Assembly: GCA_013407085.1 (NCBI GenBank)
Contig: JACCGJ010023306.1
Location: forward strand, 1-64,000
Source: Atriophallophorus winterbourni
Lineage: Eukaryota > Platyhelminthes > Trematoda > Plagiorchiida > Microphallidae
Length of the DNA stretch: 64,000 nt
Reading direction: 5' to 3'
The notes beneath the pieces are model-generated. The model had not been told where the DNA came from, ran no database searches, and worked only from the letters and a program-made list of their open reading frames with translations. Position numbers and translations under genes: made by a program. This document shows, piece by piece, positions 24,601 through 36,600 of the stretch. The stretch's first letter is position 1. The number at the start of each line of letters is the position of its first letter.

Positions 24601-27600
24601 ACACGCAAGCACATTCAGCATCAGTTCGTTTTTTCTTGTTTCGTTTTCTTACAAAAGGGCTGCGTCACTCCGCTTCGTTTTATGTTTTTTATTACATACG
24701 ATTTTGAATCATCGAGTAAGCTGGCTACTTTCGCTGTTCACCCCATTGTTTGTGGCCCTTTTTTCAATCGAACTCATGAAAATATTTTGCCTGGCTTTGA
24801 TTGTTACATTCTTGTACGGAAGGCTCACAAACGTTATTGCGTGTGTGGCGTTTTTCTTGTTGTTTCACCGTCAAAGTTCAAGTGTTTAGCGTCTAGTCTG
24901 CGTGACCTGGCGCACTTTCAGTCAATCGGTACAATTGATTCGATAACATTAGACTGTTTAGGTTGTTGGCGTATTTCATTTTCCGTTCGCGTTTTTTCCG
25001 ATTTGTCTGAGTTGTTGAAGCTTGGTTGCATGTCAACTGGGTTCAATCGGCCGTTTGTCTGACCTTGTGATAGGAGCGAGTTTGACTCATTCTAAGTTTC
25101 GAATGATTTACGAACAATCTTTGTGCTGGTTAAATCTTTGCTCACTTGTAAGCGCCTTCGTTAAGCGGTTCCACGAGAAACTGACGCGCACGGAATGGAA
25201 ATTACGACAGTAGTCTATTTTGGTATGTGAATTCGCAAGTGAGTTGACTTGGCTTTTGATGAAATTAGTATCTGCGTTGGCGATCCTCAGCCTAGACCTA
25301 ATAGAGGCATTATTTACAGTACGACAGGTCTCGTAACCTCACCACAAGCTTGTTTGCTTGGTTATACAGCATGTTGAATAATATTCTACACTTGCGTAGC
25401 TATGGTGCCCATGTCTAGTTTGCGTACTATGTCGTGGGTTTCCGGTAGGTAACTCTGAAATTAGAAAGGGTGTGTCATTAACGTAAACTTCCCGAATTTG
25501 AGCCACGGCACCCAGCTTATCCGGTCGTGATGTAGGCCGCTTTTGCTGATCCGATAGGGTTCGAGATGGACTCTATTTTTGCCCAGTTGTAGCATTTTGC
25601 ATTTTTCGAGTTCAGCTTCAGCTCAGAACACCAATATTGCGCATCGACATTTAGTTGTAGCAGACTGCAATCAGAATCGGGTTTATTATGTTTCCGCACG
25701 TTTCCGATAATAACTACTGCACAATATAGCCTTTTTTATAATATTCGCTTATGCGCGTAGGCTTGAGGCCTGATCCTGGTAAAACTTCACTTGATGCGTC
25801 AATTCATTTCGACACTGCGCCACCAAGGCGAACTCGCATGGCAGTCGGAAATCATATAATCATGCTAAAGTTTTCTACAGATACCACGTATGTATGTTCT
25901 TCAGAAGAAAGCCGTGATTTACATCATTGGACGCGTTTGAAATGCCAAGTGGCACGCGTGAACAGAACCAACATCGTCTAAGCTTTTGAATAAGTTCGTT
26001 AAGCATGACTGAATCCTAGGAAATCCTTGTTGCTAAATTACAGTCAGCAACTAAACTTTCCCATAATATTGCTGTTAACCGAAAGTAAAGTCGTAGGTAT
26101 GCAGTTACTATTCTCTGAACGAGAAGCACTTTTGTACATCGGCAACATTACTTCTGGTTTTAAATTTAGTGATAACCTCCTCTCGCTAATGAAGTGACTG
26201 GATAATTTGGAATGTGGCCGATAACATACCTTGAGTAGTGCTTGCGCAATACCGTCTGACTCAGATGATTTGGCCGTATTTAGTTGGTGGACAGCCACTC
26301 CTTGTAATTACATCATCCTGAATTTGTCCTGTTGATTTTTCCAGCTCGGGTCAAAGTCCAGAAAAGTAGTGCAAGTTTGTGATCCTTGAGAGGTCGGAAA
26401 ATTGATCTATTAATTCAAACTGATGTATCGACGGCTATTTGAGACGGTTAAGTTAAATAATGAATCACATCACAATTTTCTAGTTACGATGATGCTTTAT
26501 GGTGGAAGAGATCTGCAGTAATTCGGAATTCCCTCTCGGGATATTGACGATGCAATCATAAGCGGAATGTCCGGCTCATTGTATGTCTGACAATCTTAGA
26601 TCTCGTATCGTTTGAAATTCGAGTGATGCTCTTCCATGACATAGGTTTGCTCACTGAATTCCCTAGGAGCTGATTTCAACGGTTAAACCTTTATAACCCT
26701 GTTCAACAACACAAGTATCACCATACTCGCATTTATCCCCTGAGTAAAATAAAAAGATATCTTCGTTTTCACATAGAGTGAATCCGTCTTGGCTCTGTGC
26801 CAATAGTCTGAACCGCGTTCTGGGTGGCGTTCTCATTCGGGACCGTCCCTTTTTCAGGTTTCGTTGAATTTCAAACTCGGCGACGTGGCAACTTATATCA
26901 GGTTTTTGCTGAAACTCGATAACTCCACCATTCGTGTTGTTACTGTTTATCGTCTGTTTCGAAATTTACAATTTAGCGAAGGCGAACTGTGTTTATCACT
27001 TGAGAAAATTGAATGAGACGCTAAGTTGGTAAAGATATCTGATATCAAACTTATCTCAATTTCAAACGACTAGTGTTTCTTCAGTAATCAATGCGGTTAG
27101 TATATTATTTGCGTTCGATTAATGGAACGCTTTAGGAGTGCGATTACTGGTTGTGCATATGATGCACATTCAATGTTTGTTGTTGTTGGCCTGATTCGCT
27201 AAACGACTGAAAGTAGATGAAACGGCTCAATGAGCTATATCTGATCATATTAGATTTTAAACTGATTTTTTCAGGAGAGTGCGTTTTATCGCTTGTAGAC
27301 ATTCAAAGCCGGACTCATTAATGTTCCTTGCTTCGGACCTCCTCTTTCTAAAGTTAAATAATATTCATTAGTAGAATTTGTTCCCAACTTACACTCAACC
27401 ATCATGTGATTGGATTATCACCAAAGTATTCCAAAGCTGTAAAGCATCTACTCTGAGACTTCGTTTTGGCCTCTACATGAAGCAAAATTTCAATTTACAA
27501 ATGTGGCCTACCGTGCTGCTAATTTTATTAGCACTACTCCCTGATGTAATGCTACTCTTGAATAGGTCACCTCGTTTACCCTTCTTCAAGCTTTTTATCT

Positions 27601-30600
27601 GCCATCCTATCATATTGTTTAGCGTGAACATGTTGCGTTTCTTCCGGCTATCCTCGGCTGTTATGTTCATATCCCCTTTGATCTGTAGCGGAATCGCTTG
27701 TGCGACAGCGTGTACGTCCAGATCGATCGATCAGTCCCGAAACGGTCACCGAAAGTTGGATTGAAGCTCGCCGCCTAGCTGCCTACCCAAGCGCACGTAT
27801 TCCCGATTCGACCAGTCTACCGGCAATTGAACGGTTTGATTTCCCCGCGCCACCCTCCCCAGCTGTCGTGATGCTAGAAAAGCGTAAGTCGGCACTTTTA
27901 TTCCATATCAGGTGAAATGTAATCGATGCTTCGAATAAAGCGTATAAAGAAGAGAGTCCCAATTGGCAGCACCCTCGCCTTCTTTGCTGCGTTCACTTCA
28001 TATCGTCCTCCCCTTGGCTAAATGTCTATCAATTTGCTAACAAAATTTCATGCTTTTAACTGTCGACTCTTCAAATGTCTGAATGATGTGCATCGTGAGT
28101 CGATTTCACCCGAGATTTATAGTTCATTTTGTGATTCCTCGGTAATATTCGCGCAAATTATTACTGCAATTAGTACATCGCATAATTTCTCCGCTAGGAC
28201 ATCCACATTCGAGAGCGCATTCACTCGTTTGCCTTATCTCAGTTCCTTGTCGCCTTGTTCTGGTGGCTTTCAGTTCACTGCCACGGTACAGATTTTACAG
28301 TCCTCATCCGTTGACTTCCACCACGAGATGTAATTTAGTTTCCACTTTCCCGTATATTCCTCATTGAATTGAACAATGATCTAGTTGCGTAAACAAGTAG
28401 CGCTTGTATGCCATTGTTGGATAAGGCTAATACGACCAACCAACATGTCCAAACACATGTTTTATGGGGTTAAACCCACAACTATGAACCAAAATTTTCA
28501 TTTGCATGCATTTCCATCACACACACCACACGACCGGTTTCGTGCTGTTTGCAATCATCAGGTAGGGACAGTAAGATCAGGATTCGCATGCGCTTGAAAC
28601 AGTGGAGGAATGGTAAACAAGTAGCACTTGTATGACACTGTTGGATTAGGCTCGTGGGGTGAGTGATGAAAATGCATGCAAATGAATATTTTGATCTAGT
28701 TGCGTATTTGCATGATAAACACAGAGTTGGTTGAATTCCACACCATCTCCAAGATGCAGTCGGGTTACCTATGAAACACTTTTCTACTTCCAACGTAAAT
28801 ACTTCTTCCTGTTCATAGATGTCGAAAAAATTGTTCCGCATATCTCTCTCACGTTTAAACGTTTCTACTGGTCATTTTTATATTATCCTTGAATCCAGTT
28901 CGCCGAGTAACACGTACGTATCCATTGTTGGTTTAGCTGTTACGCACCTGTTTAGTTATCGTTTTTTTCGATTTTCGTAGCGTTTTAGGCAGATGACTTC
29001 GCTTTGACAGATTTTTTCTTGGGTGTCTAGTTATAGCCAGATGGTTCTGGTTTGATTCATTAATTTTTTTACGCTGAGAGTTTAAGATTGAATTTTATTG
29101 TTGGTCATCAATATTTAGATGTGCGGTACCACGGATATCGTGATTTCTCAACGTGTGTGTTGTCTCTCAGCAGAGGGATCTCGTGTTTTACCAAGACCGT
29201 TTAACAATTTCACTGATCAACCGGCCTTTATCTATCGCCTTTCATCCATCTCCTCTTTCACGAACAGGTCGTGAGAAACGTCTGGCCGAACAGAAGTCTG
29301 CTTCCAGTACAATGGATGGTGGTGCGTCCCAAATGGATACAGATGTCACTCCTCAGGTCTCATCCAAAATCCGGCAAATCGATTCTGAAATCGAAGCTTT
29401 GAAACATCTTGGCGAGAATTCGGGAATCACTGCTGTACGTTTTCGTTCTGTGCTGTACCCCGCCCCAATACGTTTACCATGCTCATCAGGGACTGTATTA
29501 CAACGGTAGCAACTCCAGTATGCTTAACTTTCGTTAATTCTTGAAATCCAGGTAAAATACTGCACGTAACCCGTTATACTGTCAGGTTGCGCAGGCCTAG
29601 ACCAATATAAAAGAACACAAAAGTAACAGCCTGCTTGTTGCTGCGATACATCCATAATCGCGTTACTCAACTGTCAGTATTCGCGCGTTTTGAGGTTTAA
29701 ATCTGGTTTTATTAGCACGAGCCGGAATCGATTTTCATAGCCGGGGGTGGCAGTGGGGATAAGCTCCCACTGTTTATAAAATGCTCTCATATGGCGTCTC
29801 AAATAGCCTCTGGCAATCAAGTCTAGCTTCTGGCTCCCTGAGCCCGGCGGAACTGCTTCTACCAACAGGAGAAGGGGCGAGGGCGAGTGACTGGTGCCTG
29901 AAAACGAGTTTGCTTCGGGCAGATGGAGCTCGTTAGCCTGGGAGGGCATTTCATCTAAGGGAAGGAAAACCCTGATTTTAAACCCCCGCTGCCTTGCGGA
30001 ATACCCGATCTCGGGAAAGGCTTCGGGAGAAAACCCTGAGGAAAAATCTGGAACAGTCTGGTAGGCGGTTGGTTGGTGCACACCACCTATTTCTGGCAAC
30101 TCCCTGCAGCCTTGCAGGTCGCACTTGGTTGTGCAAAGGCTAGAGAAGCTGACTCGAACAAACGCCGAGTGGTGCTGGGGACGCCGCTTTGTACCCAAAT
30201 TCCCAAGAATCGTCATTGAAGCCGACTCATCCTCCAGGAGGAGATAGTCGCACAAAAGTAAAAGTAAACCCCCCACCACTGATTTGGCATTACCGCTAAA
30301 CAGCCTATAGTACGCCTACAGTGTGTCACGTCTTGTGGGAATGACCAGGATCAGTGGTCCATTTTCTTCACCGTGTGTATCCAAATCAATCTGATACAAG
30401 TGAGCACGGTCAAGGTCAGTTGACACAGCTGGCCACATACGTAAAAGTACATAACGAACGGAGCCAAATCTATTTTTGAAGAAAAAACTTATTAACTAGT
30501 AGGTATAAGGTGAATAAAAACTATTTACTTTCGCATTAGTGCCGAGCGCCAGATTGTGGAGATTTCTACCCCATCCACCTTATTGACTGCCAGTCGACCT

Positions 30601-33600
30601 GCCTTCGCAATTTCGACCGCCTCCGCATGTAGGCGTTCGTCTTAATATTTCCACATTGTCTAGATCGACGCTGTGGCCCGTATCTAAAACGTGCTCCGCC
30701 AAGGCGGAATCACGAATAAGGGATTGATATTCTCTCGCATCCCGGGGCTGTCTCCGGACACACTTTTGGTGTTCTTCGATTTTAGTGTGAATTTCCCTGG
30801 AAGTCCGGCCTATGTAAACACCCGAACAATCTTTACAATTGATTCTGCAGTGATACGAAAGTAAATACCTTATACCTACTAGTTAAAATCGATTTTTGTT
30901 TTTCTTCAAAAATAGCTTAAATTAAGCCTCGTTAGTGATGCACTTTTACGCATGTGGGCCGCTGTGTCAACTGACCTTGTATTAGATTGATGTGGATACA
31001 CACTAGTTGGCAAATCGCCCAGCGATCCTGGTCATTCCCACGAGACGTGACGCACTGTATGCGTTAAATAGGCTGTTTAGCGGTAAGGTCAAATAAGTGG
31101 TGGTGGGTTGACCACTACTTAATCATGTTCCCTGTCCTGACTATCATCCTTCGTCTGACGAAGCTTCTGTGTCAGAAGTGAAACGTTACCCAAAATCTAC
31201 TCTAACCGATTGCACTCAAATTTCTTTTCATTATGAATACACGATCCGTCGCAAACATATTCCAATCCAGTCATATCGCTGTTTTGCCGAGAAACCCTTC
31301 TAACTTGCTGGTAAAGATCCATATATTCTTGCTTACTCCTTGATTTAGTAGTATTTATTCCGTACTGTTTATCACCATTTGCTGATCAGCTACAATCGAA
31401 CTTTGACTGCTCTCACTTCAATATCATGATTCCCTAAGCAAATCCAGTTAGTTTCGCTTCAGCTGACAAAATTTTTTTATTCTTTTTTATACAAGGCCCT
31501 TATCCAAGAACTGGAAGCAAGCAAACTTGTGCATATACGTGGTCCGGACTTGGACCCAGTCTCTGCCTCACGCTCCCCCAGTGCAGACACTGAACCCGGC
31601 TATAAAACCCGATACAATCGCCATGTTTTCGCGTGTGAGTTTTATCGAGATGCGACACGTTTCGTTTCGTTTGATGTGTTTTTATTCCGCTCGGGTTTCG
31701 AGATCACGGAACTTGGTCTTATCGAATACGTTGCCGTCATACGTGTCATAAGTCTAGCGGGATTGCCCATTGTCATATCCTGTCTGGAAACACTAACCGT
31801 ACATGTTTTGGTGTACTAACGCTGGCTACGTGTGTGTGTGTGTGTGCAGGTATACATGTATGCTATTTATCGGTTTCTTATCAATAAATGGCCTTCCCCA
31901 TGTCGGACAGTTGCACGAACCTTTTGTTATTTCGCATATTGCATCAATAATCGACCATGTGTTTGTCCGTTATGATCGATTTTTGTATTGTATCAGCTAT
32001 CACAGCTAAGCCCCTCACTGAAATAACCCAGATGGAATGACGTGAGGTTTGTCCTTAAAATTTGCTCACATATCGATGGAATTCTCATTTCCCCTCGTTA
32101 ATCAGCTCCTTCACGTGATACGAGGCGCGCGCGTTACACTGCTCACACGCTTTCCTATCGGATGGATTATTCCAGTACGGGTGGAAGGTCTGGCACGATT
32201 CCCAGTTTCTCGTCTAGTAAGTTTATACTCCGCCGCAATACAAAAAATTTATTCGACACTTTAAATCGGTTTCGTATTTCGATTATGCATACTGTTTATC
32301 ATGGTCGCCGGATTCAACATTGATTTCTTTGACTGTTCGTCAATCTGTCAATCTGTACACAAGTCTGAAACATTTCACTGGCGCATTCTTTGTTGACGTT
32401 TGTTGCCGCACACTGGGTAACGGAGCTGAGCTCCGAACTCACTGCCTCGTATTCCAGGTGTTTCTAATGGAGGTATTTCGCGAACTCTCCCATCATACAC
32501 ACTAAGAAAAGTGCCAATATTCACCGCTTTTTGGACACCGATGCTAATTTCAGTGTAAAATTCTTTTACACATAGTCCATTAGTCTGCTGGCTGCTTTAA
32601 GAAGTCGTATGCTTATATTTGTGACTACTCACCCGTGCCAAGCCCATCGAACTATTCACAAAGTTGATCACGGCGGTCCACAGTGGAAGCACTGGACTCG
32701 AGTTTCGCTCTTATTTGAGCTCATCAGCAATGCATATCCTCCGCTTCGATGGTGGGATTCGAACCCCCGACCATCACCATTGTAGTCCCACGCCTTAACG
32801 ACCTGTGCTACCGTCCACCTTTTGACCGATTGCAATTAAACGTTTATGAACTGTTCTCCAGACTGGCACATTTGAGTAGCTTTGTTTGCCCGGTCAATCC
32901 AGAAGGAGCCAGCCAGTCGTAAGCTTTCATCTGTTGGCATTTGTTTCTCTTCCGAGACGGTAGTCATCACAGAAGCTTCTTGGCCCTTTGTTTAGATGAC
33001 CGAGCTGGAATGTTAATTAACCTGATTGCGGTTTCTGTGCGAGTGGAATAGATTAATTTGGCTTTGATTTATGGGGCAGCGGAGTTTGGAAGACTGCATT
33101 TTCTCGGAGATACTCTCAGGATGTCCCGGCTTTGACTGAAATGTTGGGAGTGAATAATGTCGATGCTGCGGTTGATGACGTTAGTTTTGTCTAACAGCAT
33201 ACATCAGAATACCCCTACCTCTGAACTGATTTGAATAATTGTTCTTCCTTACACCTGCCGTTTGAAATGATCAATACAACACTCATTTTTGAGCACTTGG
33301 TGACTTGGTGGCCTGCACAGATGTGCAATCTTGCAGAACTTTGTGCTGTGCGGCGACCACCGTGCTAAATTGATTGGCCAGAGGTATTGAGCTGCATGCT
33401 GAAACAGGCTGTAGTCTCACTACCATTTCTATTTCCCCCTTCATATCTGTCTAGGCCTGGGCAACCTGACAGTATTTTAGCCCACTCCAGTCTCTGGTTG
33501 TGCGGCACTTTGCCTGGATCATACTTGTCCTTTCATAACATACCATACGTTGTGGCTGGTTTATTGTAACGTTTCATTTACGATCTCTTTCTCATTCGAA

Positions 33601-36600
33601 CTTGAAAACCAAACGCGTGTGTTGATCGTTTGTTGTCCACCGAGATTTCGAACGCCTTACAACTTAGCGATCTTTAATCACTCTTTTTTCGAAATAGCCA
33701 GCTGCTCGATATTTTTCTTATCAATAACATTTTTTGTGTCAACTGATTCGATTCCTCAATTCAGAGCCTACAGAAACACTCGTGGCTCATCATGTCCGTT
33801 CTGTTGTGACCGTATTTAAAGGTATTGAGTTAATTGTATTTTCCTGTATGTACACTATGCAATTCATGAACGCACGCTCGGTTCCAACGGTATAATCGTT
33901 TGTGTTGCTACTTTACATTTTATTTCTGGTTTATTTTCTCCACTTATATCATGTATCGCACAATTTATTATTTCTCATCACCCGGATACGCCGTCAAAAC
34001 TACCCACACATGATTCTTCCGTTTATCATCCCATATCACTCCCGTGTTATCTGTAGCTCCGCGTCCTGGATACACATCAGGCATCCTTTATGGCCGAGCC
34101 CTTAGTCTTCCCCGATCAGCATTGTCTCAGCTGGACGGAAGAGGGCTTCTCGATGGCACGCACTTGGCCATCGGTACACCGAACATGCGCGTCGGACCGG
34201 GATCCACGGCTGTTCCGTCTTCACAATCAGACACTTTGACTCGGAGGCAAGCCGCGGTCGGATCGGACTCCGATGCAAACGGTGATCATGCATTATTGCC
34301 TGACCACTCATTCCGCACGGCTTCTGATTTACCAGGTCCCACCGTTACAGATTCTCGTGAGTGTTTTTCCGTATGCAAAAGGTCCATTTTATATGAGGAG
34401 CAATTCCATCACAACTGTTTACCCTTTTGCTTGACGTGCACTCGATTTAATATATGACTCACATTTCAAGGCTTTCACTTCTAACAATTTGTCGTCTATT
34501 TCTTGATTTGTGTACGTGGCCAACTGCTTGTTTGTTTCAGTCTTTTGTGCACGGATGTGCAATCGTGTAGCATTTCTGTACTGTGCGGTTAGCATCGTGC
34601 TAAATTGATTGGACAACGGTAGTGAGCTCCATGCTGAAACACGCTGGAGTCTCACTACCATTTCTATTTCTATTCCCCCCACATATCTGTCTAGGCCTGG
34701 GCAACCTGACAGTATCGTAGCCCACGTGCAGTCTCTGACTATGCGGCACTTTGCCTGGATCAGGATTGTGCTTTCATACCACACTTATTAGTCTTTCGTT
34801 GGAATTATAGCTTCATCAGCGGTAAACAAATTTCCGTTGCGCTAAGGTTTGGAATGATTGCACATTCACTTATGAACGACTCCATGGTTATAACGATTTT
34901 GATTGTACCACCGTCTTCGATTCGGCGCAGACTATCGCGGCGTGAGATCGAGGCCAAAGCTTGTATTCTGTCTTGACGTTCAGACAATCTTCGAGAGTGC
35001 TCGATCTAACACTAAAGACGTCACCCCCCGCATTTCACAATACAAGAGGAAGCCGATTGGTCATGTGTTTGACCTCTTGTGTTGAGGGATTCTCGGGTCA
35101 AAGTGATTAACGTTGGGCTGGTTGACCACAGGGGTAAATCGGGACCTGATCGACAATTGTGTGGCGTGACGTGGCTTATATCGCATCGAGTGTCCTCGAA
35201 GCATGTGGAAACAGGGAGCGCGATTCTGCCCTGATTGACCTGACGTCATCCCAACCCCCCCACCTCTATATAATATCACTCTTTATCGATTACTCAGTCA
35301 AAACACAGTATGCCGCCTTCCAATACGTTTCTATGTTTGCGATTATCTATCGCATTTGCTTCCAGTTGGCTTTAATAAGAGTGTGATATTGAATAATTAG
35401 CGGTGATTCTTATCTCCGTAATACGATGGACATAATTTCTTGATGGTATTCGACGTTACTCCAGAGCTGAAATTCCCAATTGATATTTGCCTACTTTTTC
35501 TCTTCTTTAAGTTCTGGACCGCAACGACTTAATTCGCAATTACCTTATTCGCCTAAGTTAGGGATATTTTAATCTCTGGTCTATTTTTCAGTCGCTACTT
35601 CTGCATTGTCCGTCGACGGTCTCACCGTTGGCTCTGGAGACGATATCACTCTGTCACACCAGCCTTATGTAATCAAATCAGGTACCATGTCTGGTCTGCC
35701 ACACTCCGTCACCGGTCTTCGACCTGTCGCAGCTAGCCTGAAGCAACGAAGCCTGGGCGCTAGATTCCGGAGTCGTACGCATACGCCACTTCGGCATTTG
35801 TCCGACTACGACTCGAATGCCGAGGTTGATCCATATCCCTCGGTTCAAAGTTGGCTTCGTTCTTCCGCTACCCGGAGGCAAACGTCTTTCAAGGTAGGTT
35901 CACTATCGCTTTCAAAATAAATTTCGAACGAGGTCATCGCACCATTTTAAACTTACCTCCCGATTCATATTTAATACTTGAAGTGAGTATTTGCGGCACT
36001 TTGATATGTGACGTAATGGTGCTTATAGTGGATATGGTTTTCTACATTTGGTCCGGAAATATTTGAAAGGTGGATGTTAAGCTTTTTGCAGTTGCTTTCT
36101 TTATAAAACTGAGTGACTTGAGTTTGTAAAACTCTTAACCCTTTCTCGCATTTTTTACTATTTAGCTGCTTTCTTATCCGTATAAAACAACATAGTTTAA
36201 TCACAATCGTAGGGTTTCGTTTCAACGCTAGCATAAAATATCTACTCTCTTTCGCGCCAGCCTTCGACATTCCTCTTCATTTATATTCTGGCCTGTGGGA
36301 TGTGATTGTGTCTATCTGTAGATATCGCGGAGTTCGCACTCTGTGTGTTGCTGTATCGACGTCATGTTGTCCTAACGTCGTTACGCTGAAAGATGGCATC
36401 TCTCTCTAAATATTCTTTCCAATATTCGTGGTTTAAAAATATACTGACATTCGCATGGCTCACATTTTCTAGCCCGTACATTTAACTTTTTCTGAGAATC
36501 ACGCTTACATCCTGTGGTTTGGCCATCGCGTGATCAAGCGAGTTGAATGTTTCAAGTATGTCAATTCACGCTTGTTGCGGTATAGAGTGTTGATGAGCGA

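Larger units (their letters stand above)
20360..27688 (+). other. abLIM intron 5 (7.3 kb)
   Basis: Longest intron of the gene. It contains the nested SLR pair at 21.4-21.7 kb and a degenerate minus-strand RT fragment at 25.5-26.3 kb. The remainder (about 20.4-21.3, 21.8-25.4 and 26.3-27.6 kb) shows no convincing exon. Long frames such as 24556-25062 lack coding signatures. No LIM3/LIM4 exon was found here. Confidence 0.5.
30268..31262 (-). mobile_element. Penelope-like element remnant flanked by inverted arms
   Basis: Central minus-strand GIY-YIG nuclease region (about 30860-30545) between two inverted arms. The left arm (30268-30540) has GTGTGTCACGTCTTGTGGG in minus sense; the right arm (about 30855-31262) has the complement and extends further to GAATACACGATCCG. 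Both arms share CTTATACCTACTAGTT next to the nuclease region. This matches the inverted terminal repeats of Penelope retroelements. The RT is absent. Confidence 0.85.

Noticed and set aside
24556..25062. 168-codon plus-strand frame
   Set aside because: No domain, no splice context and a Phe/Cys/Ser-rich composition typical of chance frames in T-rich intron.
29674..30279. 201-codon minus-strand frame
   Set aside because: It lies antisense across the 5' UTR of a LINE matched to 17.5-18.15 kb; the frame is a by-product.
32746..32819. Functional tRNA gene on the minus strand
   Set aside because: A and B boxes are present but the acceptor stem does not pair and the sequence continues into a ribozyme SINE.
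33774..33830. CAG-bounded segment ending AAAG|GTATTG as an abLIM exon
   Set aside because: Joining it after exon h creates TAG at the split codon, while exon h joins 34057 directly in phase with the expected ASPR motif.
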